A stretch of 64,000 nt of DNA, from the NCBI RefSeq assembly GCF_014534745.1, contig NZ_JACVVP010000036.1, positions 1 to 64,000 of the forward strand. The letters are read 5' to 3'. Of the stretch, positions 1 to 9,029 are shown piece after piece. This DNA is from Flammeovirga sp. EKP202. Lineage in GTDB: Bacteria; Bacteroidota; Bacteroidia; Cytophagales; Flammeovirgaceae. The first letter of the stretch is position 1. Each line of letters begins with the position of its first letter. A model generated the notes under the pieces. The model made no database searches. It was not told the origin of the DNA and saw only the letters and a program-made list of their open reading frames with translations. A program made the position numbers and the translations under genes.

Positions 1-86
1 CTTTTACTTTTCATAATACTGCAATTTACTTAATTATTAATTTTGATTGCAGTCCATTTTGATGGGGTAACTATAGTGCTTTGTAG

Positions 87-107
87 GGGTGTTGCATTGC
101 AACGTCC
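87..107. repeat. REP-like hairpin (GTTGCATTGCAAC core)
   Basis: Imperfect palindrome around GTTGCATTGCAAC, preceded by GTAGGG and followed by CGAACCACAA. The same core and flanks recur at 5091-5115, 13834-13854, 51325-51345 and 60982-61002. It is a dispersed intergenic hairpin family rather than a regulator of one gene. Confidence 0.7.
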
Positions 108-192
108 GCACGAACCACAAGACATAAGCATTTACTTTTCAATTGGAATTTCTACAAAAAATTGATGTTTTAATTTTCTTCATTTTTTAAGC

Positions 193-236
193 AAAAAAGT
201 CCAATCCTAGTAAAAAACTAAAAGTTTGGACTTTTT
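193..236. terminator. Bidirectional terminator-like hairpin
   Basis: AAAAAAGTCCAA (193-204) pairs with TTGGACTTTTT (226-236), giving a stem flanked by A and T tracts that could terminate transcripts from either side. It lies 136 bp past the stop of the STAND gene. Confidence 0.6.
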
Positions 237-371
237 ATTAAGGACCTAATAAAAAGGTTTTAGAACTAATAATATGAGTTACAAACTTATTTTAAAGTAT
301 TTCAGCGTGACGTTTTCACTTAACAGTCAAAACAGATGAGGGAAGTAAATAAGTTATAGAGTTTGCATCAC

Positions 372-3300
372 TTAATTTCTTAATGAGCAATCTAAAACAA
401 AAGATTTAATCAATTTATTATCGTTTGAGAGTTTATCTGCCTCTTCGTTGTAAAATGTTTTAGCTTCAATTAGAGTTGATTTTTCAGTCTTATTTGAATG
501 ACTAACCAAAGCATCACAATTAAACCAACCTACCAAATAGATTCCATGTTTACAATTACTTGTTTCCAAATATCTATCTTTTAGTTGAGTTTCCATACTT
601 GTATTTACACCCTCATTCCATGAGCCTTTGATTTCTATAATCACTTCAATTGCCTCTTTAGATTTGGGGTCTGTAAAAGACACAAAAATATCAGTTACTT
701 CACCTTGTTTTCCTCCTGGTATATAGTTTGGTTTTCTCAGTTGCACCTCACGATATGTAGAAATACCATTCGCTCTTAATTCGTTATCCAAATGGTGTTT
801 TATATAGTCAGACAAATGTTCTTCCGATTTAGGTTTAAATTTCTTACTATCAATTTTATCCCAAAGAACTCCTGATAAAGAGTTACTCCCTTGTAAAATA
901 AATTCCAAACGTTTTAATGAATCAAGAACAAGGTTTTGTAAATCTGCTGGATTTAGAATTACCCTTACTTTAGAACTTTTCGCAAGCAATAATAATTCTT
1001 TAGGAGATAACGGTTCCCAATTATTAATTCGGAAATTAGTTTTTGCTTCAACTAGATAAAAATCAATATTTAAGTCTTTTCTTTCCGACTTGATTTTATC
1101 CAAAGCTTGAATTGATTCTCTAGTTCCTTTTCCAGTTAAATCACGTAGTATTTGGTCTCTAAAATTAGCAACACTCTCTCGTTTACCTACCATATGAGCT
1201 CCTTCAAAAACAGGATCTTCCTCACGAGGGAAAGTGTCAATTAACCATAAAAAGAGTTCAGAACTTTGTAATTCAGACAACCTTTCTAGTAAAGGAATCA
1301 TATTAACATCATAGGTATTGACGAATGACAAGAAAAAATCTTTTCCAAAATCAGGATTAGATCTAATTTCACTCATTATTATATCCCAAATCTGACTATT
1401 ACAGAAACTTGCAAGAGATTTAGCATAAAGAACCTTCTCTTCCCCTTTTGATTTATTGAACAACTCAATATTGTAGTTACTCGCATCTTTATTTTCTTTT
1501 TCCAATAACTTGGTAAGTAATATGTTTTTAATTAAGGGTTTTAGCGTTGAGTCTTTTACCTTTTCCAATAATGCATTCTGAAATGCGTCATCAAGGCATG
1601 AATCTATTTTGTGTAAGAATGTTAAATGATTATCATCATCTCGATTAGCAATGTCTATTTTTTCTAAAATTATATCAACAATTCCTTTGGGTATTTTGGA
1701 GTACGCTAATGTAATTAAACTAAGATATGTTTCATCTTTCCCACCAATACCATATGATTCTGGATAATCAATCAATATATGTTTCCAATTTTCCCAAATA
1801 GTAGAACAACTTTTTTCAATAAAAGAATTCTGTAAATGAAACAATAGAACTAATGACTTGTAACCTGCCGTTGCTGGACGATGAAATGTATTTGTACCAA
1901 ACCATTCTGATTTATTGTCATTGAAATTATTTACATAAAATTTTGCCGATTCAATTATTCTTATTTTTAAATTAGAATCAACATATTCCCATCCAGGTAA
2001 ATTTAAAACATTTGAATTTAATTCATCTCCGTAATGTGTACTTGACTCACTGAGTGTTAAATCCATGAACAATTGATACCAAGAACTTATATTTCGATCC
2101 GATTCAAATTGTTCAATGTCATTAGTTATTCTTAATGCAACGTCAATTTTTCTTGTTTCTTTTGCCTTATCTCTCTCTTTTTCTTCCTCTTCCCATTTTT
2201 TACGTTGTTCTAAATCTTTTTTAAGCTTGTCAGCTTCTTCTGAATCAATTTCAATCGTTCTTAACCAATGTGAAAAGACACTTTGAAATTCCTTATATTT
2301 TTGACATAAAGTCAGAATTATATCAATACTCTTCGAGTCCGAATAGTGAAAGTAACTTAATACTTTAGCAATTTTTACAATTAATTCTGAATTTTCAATT
2401 TGTTTAATAATGTTAATCAACTCCTCAAAATCATTCTTTTTTATTATTTCATTATGAGTAACAAAATGAATTTGTTCAATACCAACAATTTTAATTAATT
2501 CTTTAAATATAGAATATCTTACTTCATTACCAACAGACAAAGAATTCCATGTTTTATGTATTTTCTGAGGGGTAGGAAAAATTGTTTGATATTTCTTCAT
2601 CCTCAACAATAACACCTGTGCAAAAAGGTTCTTATCCTTGATGTTTTGGTAGAAATTCCAACATTGATTTATAATGACATCTTCAAGGTTCCCAAACTTA
2701 TAATGTATATTTTCTTTAAAAGAAATATTATTTAGTATCCATTTAAGTCCAGAATCCAAATCAGATTTTGTAATACTATCATGTAGCAAATACATAAAGA
2801 ATACATAACCACCACTATAATTACTTCTTTTCGGAGATGTTAAAAATTCAAAAACATCGTTAGTAGTTAAAATATCAGGCCATAATGCTTGTAAAGCGTA
2901 GCCTTTTAAATCATCATCTTTATCTAGCTCTTGGGGTTGAGTTGCAAGTGGAATTAATTGTTTTTTAGTTTCTGAATCTCCAATTTCAATTAAAGCATGT
3001 ACAACATGACTTCTTATATGAATATCTTCAGTCTCATCAAATACAACTTTCAAAAGACAAGAATTTAATTCATATAACTTACAGGCTTCTGCAATATCAA
3101 TTGCAACCCTACGAGGTAAAAAATTTCTCTCTTTATCTTCAATATATGGCTTCAATTGTTGATAAAGGTTTGGATGATTAAGTTTCTTATATTGTTTATG
3201 TAGTCCCCAATCTCCATCTACAATTGTATTCTCACTAAATTTCTTTAATAATGAATCTACTATCTTTTCTTTATAACTAATACTTAAAACATCCAAATCG

Positions 3301-4646
3301 CCATGCAATATATTTTGTGGGTCATTTTTTATTGTTTCTTCTGCAACTTTTGTGTCAATGATACTAAGCCATGAAGCAACTCCTTTCATTTGAGGTATGA
3401 CCTTATCTTCGTCGTCTGTTGAAAGAGAAATCAGGGATTTAATCTGCTCTATTTCCAAGTGATTATTTGCAATAAATTTTGAAGCTAAATATTCAGCAAA
3501 TGCTAAATGAGTAAAACCAAATAATAAATTTCCTCGACTTGTAAAAAGTGAAGTATTAGTTATTGTATCAATTAAATCTTGCTGAATATATTCAAAACTA
3601 AAATCATCAGTATTTTCTTCTCCTTCAAGAAGTAAATCAACAGTTATTCTATCATTAGAATATGTTTTAATTTTACCTAAATCAATTACTCCTTTATTAC
3701 AAAAAATCATAACAGCCGCAATTCGTGAAGCAAGAGCTATTCGTTTTTCAGGGGAAAGGTTACTTGTTTTGTAAATCATTTGACGCTCAAAATTCGGTTC
3801 TGAGCATAAAGTTTTACAACCATAATAGAATAATTCTTGCTTGGAAGAAGGAAAACTATTTGTTTTAATATATTCTTGGATTAAGAAGTCTAATGTTAAA
3901 GGATTTATAGCTAACGGCTGTAACTCCTTATCTATTAATTCATTAATGAAATTTTCTGAATTTAAACCAATTTGATTGGTTGCTAATTTAACATCTAATT
4001 TCTTTAAAGGTGTAAGTTCATAAGCTTCAACATTCTCACCTCCAAATAGTTTTTTCAAATATAGAGTTAGGTAATCAGACCAAAATCCAGTACGACAAGT
4101 AATTCTTATAAAAAGTCTACTTGAAATATCTTTAAAGTTATCGAATTGCCTCTTTAGAATTTGAAATAATCGTTTTATTTCAAGCAAACATTCATCGAAG
4201 CTGTCTAAATAGTAATACAAAGGCTTATCTGACTTAAACCATTCTTCTATCTCCCTTGATTTAAACACTTCATCAATGAGTCTATTTTCATCACCATATT
4301 CACCTAAATCTTTATAAATGAAAATAGCTTTTTCCTTCTGTTTTTCTTTATGTTTTAGATACTCTTTTCTTAAAGTTGTAGATTTACCAATTCCTGGTTC
4401 TCCTAGTAAAATAAGACAGTGTAACTTATTAATTTCTGAGTATTTAACAACGTTCGTTTTACGATAAAAACTTTTCTTAGTATCTGGGTCAAATAAAAAA
4501 CCAGACTCATCAAGTGCAAAAATGTAACCTTGTTTACACCACAATCTGTCCCAATTCAGTTCTACCTTATCTAAATATTTCATGTAAGTATTATCTGAGT
4601 TAACACAAAAGTTGAACTCTTTTTCAAATTTTCGTTTGAGCGTCAA
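372..4646 (-). CDS. NACHT-type STAND NTPase with HEAT-like repeats and C-terminal PD-(D/E)xK-like nuclease
   Basis: Large 1424-aa cytoplasmic protein, probably an ATP-driven sensor/effector. The sequence shows a Walker A GEPGIGKST (about residues 82-90), Walker B LYYYLDSFDE (143-152) and an arginine-rich sensor-like RITCRTGFW (181-189), together a NACHT-type module. A long helical middle (about 300-1200) resembles HEAT-like repeats. The C-terminus has E~1300, D~1319, EIK 1338-1340 and a following QxxxY, the layout of PD-(D/E)xK nucleases. Family knowledge: bacterial STAND NTPases fused to nucleases act in antiphage defence; that role here is inferred. The first codon is TTG at 4646. A TATATTTG -7 box at 4660-4667 would put transcription start almost on it, so ATG at 4583 (residue 22) may be the true start. 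No partner gene is obvious; it is the last gene of a repeat-separated array. Confidence 0.85.
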   Translation of the reverse strand: MTLKRKFEKEFNFCVNSDNTYMKYLDKVELNWDRLWCKQGYIFALDESGFLFDPDTKKSFYRKTNVVKYSEINKLHCLILLGEPGIGKSTTLRKEYLKHKEKQKEKAIFIYKDLGEYGDENRLIDEVFKSREIEEWFKSDKPLYYYLDSFDECLLEIKRLFQILKRQFDNFKDISSRLFIRITCRTGFWSDYLTLYLKKLFGGENVEAYELTPLKKLDVKLATNQIGLNSENFINELIDKELQPLAINPLTLDFLIQEYIKTNSFPSSKQELFYYGCKTLCSEPNFERQMIYKTSNLSPEKRIALASRIAAVMIFCNKGVIDLGKIKTYSNDRITVDLLLEGEENTDDFSFEYIQQDLIDTITNTSLFTSRGNLLFGFTHLAFAEYLASKFIANNHLEIEQIKSLISLSTDDEDKVIPQMKGVASWLSIIDTKVAEETIKNDPQNILHGDLDVLSISYKEKIVDSLLKKFSENTIVDGDWGLHKQYKKLNHPNLYQQLKPYIEDKERNFLPRRVAIDIAEACKLYELNSCLLKVVFDETEDIHIRSHVVHALIEIGDSETKKQLIPLATQPQELDKDDDLKGYALQALWPDILTTNDVFEFLTSPKRSNYSGGYVFFMYLLHDSITKSDLDSGLKWILNNISFKENIHYKFGNLEDVIINQCWNFYQNIKDKNLFAQVLLLRMKKYQTIFPTPQKIHKTWNSLSVGNEVRYSIFKELIKIVGIEQIHFVTHNEIIKKNDFEELINIIKQIENSELIVKIAKVLSYFHYSDSKSIDIILTLCQKYKEFQSVFSHWLRTIEIDSEEADKLKKDLEQRKKWEEEEKERDKAKETRKIDVALRITNDIEQFESDRNISSWYQLFMDLTLSESSTHYGDELNSNVLNLPGWEYVDSNLKIRIIESAKFYVNNFNDNKSEWFGTNTFHRPATAGYKSLVLLFHLQNSFIEKSCSTIWENWKHILIDYPESYGIGGKDETYLSLITLAYSKIPKGIVDIILEKIDIANRDDDNHLTFLHKIDSCLDDAFQNALLEKVKDSTLKPLIKNILLTKLLEKENKDASNYNIELFNKSKGEEKVLYAKSLASFCNSQIWDIIMSEIRSNPDFGKDFFLSFVNTYDVNMIPLLERLSELQSSELFLWLIDTFPREEDPVFEGAHMVGKRESVANFRDQILRDLTGKGTRESIQALDKIKSERKDLNIDFYLVEAKTNFRINNWEPLSPKELLLLAKSSKVRVILNPADLQNLVLDSLKRLEFILQGSNSLSGVLWDKIDSKKFKPKSEEHLSDYIKHHLDNELRANGISTYREVQLRKPNYIPGGKQGEVTDIFVSFTDPKSKEAIEVIIEIKGSWNEGVNTSMETQLKDRYLETSNCKHGIYLVGWFNCDALVSHSNKTEKSTLIEAKTFYNEEADKLSNDNKLIKSFVLDCSLRN

Positions 4647-4659
4647 CCTATTTGGTTGA

Positions 4660-4667
4660 CAAATATA
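4660..4667 (-). promoter_or_regulatory. Bacteroidota -7 box upstream of STAND gene
   Basis: TATATTTG on the minus strand matches the Bacteroidota -7 consensus TAnnTTTG. It lies only about 14 bp before the TTG start at 4646, which favours translation from ATG 4583. No convincing -33 TTG was found at the usual spacing. Confidence 0.4.
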
Positions 4668-4863
4668 TAAATAGGATTCTCTAACTAGTATCTAGAAACA
4701 AATGCCACTTTACAAAAAAAATATCTTTCTTATACAAACTTTAAAATCAATTATACAATAATTTAAATCAAGTTATTATTAGATAGTGCTATCTCATAGC
4801 AATGTATACAACATCAAAGATACCTATATTTTATTGTACTATATTTCTCTACATTGTTTAATT

Positions 4864-5010
4864 AAAACCTCTCACACCATCACACCAAGTCTTTAGCTAA
4901 AGTTCAAAAATAAGTCCGCTTGTTGTTTTAGTTTTTGTAAGAGATGCTTGAATTTAAAGAATTTACAAATAACAAGAAACAAAACGGACGTAAAATTTGT
5001 ATTTCGTTTC
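4864..5010 (-). repeat. Array repeat type 1, copy 1
   Basis: About 147 bp, near-identical to copies at 6156-6324 and 7536-7706 and diverged from 8801-8980. It contains the palindrome CTTTAGCTAAAG and an imperfect dyad (TTTGTAA ... TTACAAA) around a GAGATGCTTGAATTTAAAG loop. It lies upstream of the STAND gene and downstream of the next membrane-protein gene. The rest of 4647-5387 holds a -7 box, REP hairpins and a type 2 repeat. Confidence 0.85.
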
Positions 5011-5090
5011 AAAAATAACATACAAAACACGTTGGTTTGTCCTATTTTAGGGGTTACATTCTATATGTAGTCCGTTTTTGGTGGTTATGA

Positions 5091-5115
5091 GGACGTTGCA
5101 ATGCAACATCCCTAC
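5091..5115. repeat. REP-like hairpin
   Basis: GGACGTTGCAATGCAACATCC followed by CTAC: a copy of the dispersed hairpin family. A second small hairpin, AACGTTGCAGGCAACGTT, lies about 45 bp downstream. Confidence 0.65.
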
Positions 5116-5214
5116 ATAGAGATTTTTGTTTTGAGTGGTGCGTGTTGTGGTTCTGAAAACGTTGCAGGCAACGTTACTACAACGGTATTTATATCGATTG
5201 TCGTTTGTGATAAA

Positions 5215-5387
5215 AAAAAGTGGAAGTAATAAAAAAAGTTCTCAACGAAAAAAGAACCTTCCGTAAAGCGAAAAGTTCTTCCTTATTTCCATACAAGGAA
5301 TGTATGATAATCAATACTTCTTTTGTTCTACTTGAGTTTATATTTTTGGCCTTTCAGACCAAACTAAGCCCTAATTATTGTACACAG
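5215..5387 (-). repeat. Array repeat type 2, copy 1
   Basis: Shares blocks such as GTTCTCAACGAAAAAAGA, CCATACA and GACCAAACTAAG with 7715-7863. Both copies sit immediately after the stop codon of a minus-strand membrane-protein gene, so the element trails its gene. A 71-aa open frame read through it on the plus strand is not a real gene. Confidence 0.65.
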
Positions 5388-6068
5388 TTAATCTACTTTG
5401 GACTGCTCGTATTTTTCAATTTTGGTCATGATTGATTTGTAGTCATTAGAATTATTCATTTGTGTCCATTCAGCTTTCAATAAATTAACATTCTTTTCAC
5501 CTATAATTGGGAGTAGAACAATCATTTTATTTCTAAACGATACATTCTCTTTAGTTATAGATTTGTTCAAGGCATAATTGGAAAAAAGCAAAATAACCAT
5601 GAAAGAAATTAATATTGTCAACGTCAAAAATTTGTTGCTTTTCTTTTCTAATACAAGGGAGAGGTTTTCAGTTGATGTTTCTAATTCTTCTAATTCTTGC
5701 TGAACTATGCTCTTATCAATTTCTTTTTTCTCTTCTTTAATTTTTTCTTTTAAACTCCGTATCCTATCAAGGTTGGATGTTGCTTTAGTTATCAATTTAT
5801 TTCTTCTTTCAAGAAAATTCTTTAATAGCTCAAGAAAAAATAGAACGGTACCAATAGTTAATATATAACTATTAAAATCGTCAAATAAGAAAGGATTATT
5901 GAATGCAATACTTCCATAATATGATTCGCTAAAAGAATCACTCGTAAAAATTAAAAAATCAACTACTTTGTTTCCTATGTAACTTAAGATCGGCTGTATG
6001 TAAAAAATAAATACACCAATTACTAATGATATTATAATTGAGCTTAAATGTTTCTTTAAGTATTTCAT
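5388..6068 (-). CDS. Membrane protein with cytoplasmic coiled coil, unknown function
   Basis: 226 aa, not assigned to a family. It has hydrophobic segments at about 10-32, 68-86 and 147-166. Between the second and third lies a highly charged helical stretch (about 90-140, KEKIKEEKKEIDKSIVQQEL) that looks like a coiled coil. The soluble tail after residue 170 has no motif I recognise. ATG start at 6068. It is a single-gene unit between array repeats, with repeat copy 2 about 90 bp upstream of its start and a type 2 repeat directly after its stop. The setting suggests accessory, horizontally acquired cargo; a defence or toxin/immunity role is possible but unproven. Confidence 0.75.
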   Translation of the reverse strand: MKYLKKHLSSIIISLVIGVFIFYIQPILSYIGNKVVDFLIFTSDSFSESYYGSIAFNNPFLFDDFNSYILTIGTVLFFLELLKNFLERRNKLITKATSNLDRIRSLKEKIKEEKKEIDKSIVQQELEELETSTENLSLVLEKKSNKFLTLTILISFMVILLFSNYALNKSITKENVSFRNKMIVLLPIIGEKNVNLLKAEWTQMNNSNDYKSIMTKIEKYEQSKVD

Positions 6069-6155
6069 TGATTTATTCTAATTGTGTACAACATTTGATA
6101 AACAACATTATGTCACATTATTGAAATAATATGACAGTAGCATTTACCTGTAAAT

Positions 6156-6324
6156 AAAACCTCTCACACCACCACACCAAGTCTTTAGCTAAATTTCCTT
6201 ATAAGTTCGCTTGTTGTTTTAGTTTTGTAAGAGATGCTTGAATTTAAAGAATTTACAAATAACAAGAAACAAAACGAATATGAAATTTGTATTTCGTTTT
6301 CAATTTTTGAGAAAATGCAATTTT
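6156..6324 (-). repeat. Array repeat type 1, copy 2
   Basis: Same element as at 4864, including CTTTAGCTAAA and GAGATGCTTGAATTTAAAG, extended by a GAGAAAATGCAATTTT tail shared with copy 3. It lies 88 bp upstream of the 5388-6068 gene and 45 bp past the stop of the next one. Confidence 0.85.
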
Positions 6325-6368
6325 CACAAATGATAAGAAGTGTAAACTAATTTTGGATAGTTGAAGGT

Positions 6369-7472
6369 TTAGTAAAATACAACAAAAGGATTAAGGTTGT
6401 TTCGATCTGAAATCTGATTCAACATTTGGCAAAAATCTGAAAGCATACCCTCATCAATATGCTTGATACTATAATCAGTCATTCCTGAGGCAATATGTAT
6501 AAAGTTAGATTGTGAAATAACAATTAAATCTTTTTGAATTTGAGGATCAATTCCTGCTGCTTGAACCTGAGAAAGTAGGTTCACATTTTGTTTAAATTTA
6601 ATTGCAGCTCTATTAATTACCTCATTATAATTTTTTCCATTTATTATTGTTAAACTAGTTGGGCTTTCTTCTATTAGCACATCAAATGATTCATTAATCA
6701 ATGAATCATCAACATTAATATTGCTACTTAAGTCAAAATTTCTAATCCTATCCAAAAAATCAACTTCACAATATTGAATAAAATCCACCTCTAAATTGTC
6801 TGAATTTATCTGAGAACTAATAATTCTAAACGGTATTAATAATTCTAATAACATTAAATTAGCTCTTCTTTCATTTAACAAACCAGTAGTTGTACCTGTT
6901 CCATCAAACCTATGTGAAATTTCAACAACATCCTTAGTTAACTCATAATGCTTATTTTGCCCATCTTGTGGATAAAAATAAATATCAGTCAATATCTTTT
7001 GTTTCGTATTTAGCAATTCAATAGGAAGTGTTTTTATAACTGCTTCCCCATCTTTTGTAAATTCTCCTCTGCGAATACCTGTTGGTAAATAAATTTCTAC
7101 ATTTGCTTTTCTTTCTGAAAATACAATTTTCCCATCTAAATCAACAGCACGTACGGTCAAATCAAAGTACGACTCTCTTGGTATTAACCAAAAACCTCCA
7201 AGAATAACTAAAAATGCAAATGCTGCAGGCCCACCTAGCTGAAATCGTATATCATTCCAAACACCCTCTACTTCTGCTAAAGACTTTGACTTAATCACTC
7301 CAAAAACAAAAATTGCGGAGAATATACCTAATAAAACAAGTAAAACATAAAATACTCTATCTTGAAGAATCCCTAATATTTGTAAAGGTTTAGCAAACAC
7401 CATCAGAAGCAATAAACCAATCGCTACTAAAAGCGATATGACAATTAGAGTAAAGGTATTTTTTTTATTCAT
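6369..7472 (-). CDS. Membrane-anchored protein, unknown function
   Basis: 367 aa. Three hydrophobic segments occupy the first third (about 8-27, 40-60 and 82-98). A large hydrophilic domain follows (about 105-367), beginning with a beta-rich stretch (FDLTVRAVDLDGKIVFSER) that resembles an Ig-like or carboxypeptidase-regulatory fold. No catalytic motif or family is recognised. ATG start at 7472; array repeat copy 3 lies about 64 bp upstream. It has no operon partner: each neighbour is separated from it by a repeat. Its single-copy, repeat-bounded position is the main clue and suggests exchangeable accessory cargo. Confidence 0.75.
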   Translation of the reverse strand: MNKKNTFTLIVISLLVAIGLLLLMVFAKPLQILGILQDRVFYVLLVLLGIFSAIFVFGVIKSKSLAEVEGVWNDIRFQLGGPAAFAFLVILGGFWLIPRESYFDLTVRAVDLDGKIVFSERKANVEIYLPTGIRRGEFTKDGEAVIKTLPIELLNTKQKILTDIYFYPQDGQNKHYELTKDVVEISHRFDGTGTTTGLLNERRANLMLLELLIPFRIISSQINSDNLEVDFIQYCEVDFLDRIRNFDLSSNINVDDSLINESFDVLIEESPTSLTIINGKNYNEVINRAAIKFKQNVNLLSQVQAAGIDPQIQKDLIVISQSNFIHIASGMTDYSIKHIDEGMLSDFCQMLNQISDRNNLNPFVVFY

Positions 7473-7535
7473 ATCGTTAGTTGATAATCTAAAACTTGAT
7501 AAATAATTGTTAGAATAAATATTTCATTATTAAAA

Positions 7536-7706
7536 AAACCTCTCACACCATCACACCAAGTCTTTAGCTAAAGTTCAAAAATAAGTTCGCTTGTTGTTTT
7601 AGTTTTTGTAAGAGATGCTTGAATTTAAAGAATTTACGAATAACAAAAAACAAAAGGAATTAAAAAATTGTATTTCGTTTTCAATTCGTGAGCAAATGCA
7701 ATTTTA
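7536..7706 (-). repeat. Array repeat type 1, copy 3
   Basis: The first ~100 bp are almost identical to copy 1 (through CACACCAAGTCTTTAGCTAA and GAGATGCTTGAATTTAAAG). It shares the GAGCAAATGCAATTTT tail with copy 2. Same orientation as the other copies. Confidence 0.85.
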
Positions 7707-7714
7707 TTTTAGAA

Positions 7715-7863
7715 GGCCGGGGAAGTAATATATAGAAAAGTTCTCAACGAAAAAAGATCTTCCTAATTCCCATACAGCTAAAAGTAAGAAAATTTACAGC
7801 ACCTTTGTTCAACTAGAACTTAATTTTTGGATCTAAAGACCAAACTAAGTCCTAGTTATTAAT
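7715..7863 (-). repeat. Array repeat type 2, copy 2
   Basis: Matches 5215-5387 over AAGTTCTCAACGAAAAAAGA, CCATACA and GACCAAACTAAGTCCTAG. It lies just after the stop of the gene at 7867-8712, the same relative position as copy 1. It begins with GGCCGGGGAAGTA, which also ends several dispersed elements in this window. Confidence 0.65.
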
Positions 7864-7866
7864 AAC

Positions 7867-8712
7867 CTATTTTTTCATATTTCGATTTAACACATATCCA
7901 GATATTCCGCCTAGCAAAGTTCCTAAAACTTCACCAGTTATCATTTTGGCTAAACCAAGAATAAGAATAGTCATTGTTAATAATAATACGGTAGCTACAT
8001 CCAATAGATATTGTTTGTTGTTTGCATTCGGGTCAGTGGTTTCTGTTTTTCTTTCTAAATAATATGGAAATAGAAATAGGATTAAAATTGTTATACAAAA
8101 AGCCGGCAGACCTAACCAAATTGCAACCTTATGTAAATCGGAGCTTTGTCCTTTGTTAGTGTAGAGAGCTTCCAGTTTTGAATGATTATCTGATACTAAT
8201 AATTCTAAATTAGATTTTAATTTATTGATTTGCATCATTCCATTTCCAACAGATCTAGTAACTTCGTTTAAATCACCTTTAATTTTACTGAAATCAAAAT
8301 TTTGGGATGGGTAATCTTCGGGATAGAATACTCTTTCTAAAAGAATATCTAATTTGAACATTGAGCGTGAAACATCCCTTCCAATACTTTTAAGATCATA
8401 GTTTTCAAACTCCTCATAATCAGACCTACTCAATCTTACAAAACCTTTGGACTTTAATGAATTGAAAAGTGATGACGAGTCATTAGAAGACTGAATTAAA
8501 GCCTTCAATTCGGACTCAATGGTTGAAAAAGTATTTCTTAACCGGTCACACTCCTTCATCTGTTTTTTGTATTCTTTGCTTTCATCCTCTAATTCATCGA
8601 TCATTTTATTTATCAAATACTCATTTTCAGGTGCTTTGAAAGATGATTTTTCTTCTGCAAACAAATAGGAAAACAATATTGAAAAACTTAGAACTAAAAA
8701 TAATTTTTTCAT
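7867..8712 (-). CDS. Signal-peptide membrane protein with coiled coil, unknown function
   Basis: 281 aa. A clear N-terminal signal peptide (MKKLFLVLSFSILFSYLFAEE) is followed by a long charged helical region (about 25-185) that looks extracytoplasmic and coiled-coil. Two hydrophobic segments follow (about 197-217 and 237-258), then a glycine-rich tail (GTLLGGISGYVLNRNMKK) typical of a final short membrane helix. No family is recognised. ATG start at 8712 with the diverged array repeat copy 4 about 90 bp upstream; a type 2 repeat follows the stop. It is the right-most member of the repeat-separated array of unknown membrane proteins. Confidence 0.75.
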   Translation of the reverse strand: MKKLFLVLSFSILFSYLFAEEKSSFKAPENEYLINKMIDELEDESKEYKKQMKECDRLRNTFSTIESELKALIQSSNDSSSLFNSLKSKGFVRLSRSDYEEFENYDLKSIGRDVSRSMFKLDILLERVFYPEDYPSQNFDFSKIKGDLNEVTRSVGNGMMQINKLKSNLELLVSDNHSKLEALYTNKGQSSDLHKVAIWLGLPAFCITILILFLFPYYLERKTETTDPNANNKQYLLDVATVLLLTMTILILGLAKMITGEVLGTLLGGISGYVLNRNMKK

Positions 8713-8800
8713 GATTTAGACTTTTGGTTACTAACATTAAATAAACACCATATTAACTTTAATCTAAAAAAAGTAACAATAGCACATATCTATTAATAAT

Positions 8801-8980
8801 AACCTCTTACTCTTCTCTATTACACCAAGTAAGTATTTAGCTAATTTTCAAAGTAAGTTTGCTTGCTGCTTTTAGTTTTATTGTAAGAGATACCACAATA
8901 TAGATGATTTGTTAATAACACCAAATAAACTGAGTGTTAAATTTGTATTTCATTTTCGATACATGAGAAGATCTGATTTC
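8801..8980 (-). repeat. Array repeat type 1, copy 4 (diverged)
   Basis: Retains ACACCAAGT, TTTAGCTAA, GTTTGCTTGCTG, TTGTAAGAGAT and AAATTTGTATTTC in the same order as the other copies, but with many substitutions and small insertions. It marks the right edge of the array; the next stretch up to 9433 contains other repeat families and no gene. Confidence 0.7.
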
Positions 8981-9029
8981 AGATTTAAAGCAATTATTAA
9001 GAGACAATTAGATGTTTTTTTAAAAGGCA

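Larger units (their letters stand above)
1..371. other. Intergenic region at window edge
   Basis: No coding sequence is supported here. It holds a degenerate REP-like hairpin at 87-107, a hairpin with flanking A/T tracts at 193-236, and AT-rich sequence without recognisable genes. It lies downstream of the minus-strand STAND gene, so it probably contains that transcript's end. Confidence 0.6.

Noticed and set aside
5220-5435. 71-aa plus-strand open frame
   Set aside because: It lies inside the type 2 repeat, overlaps the end of a real minus-strand gene, starts with GTG, and the matching repeat at 7715 does not keep the frame.
4864-8980. Canonical integron attC sites
   Set aside because: No GTTRRRY/RYYYAAC pairs at expected positions and no integrase gene in the window; only a cassette-like layout is claimed.
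4864-8980. CRISPR array
   Set aside because: Four repeats of ~150-180 bp separated by whole genes do not fit short-repeat/spacer architecture; no cas genes.
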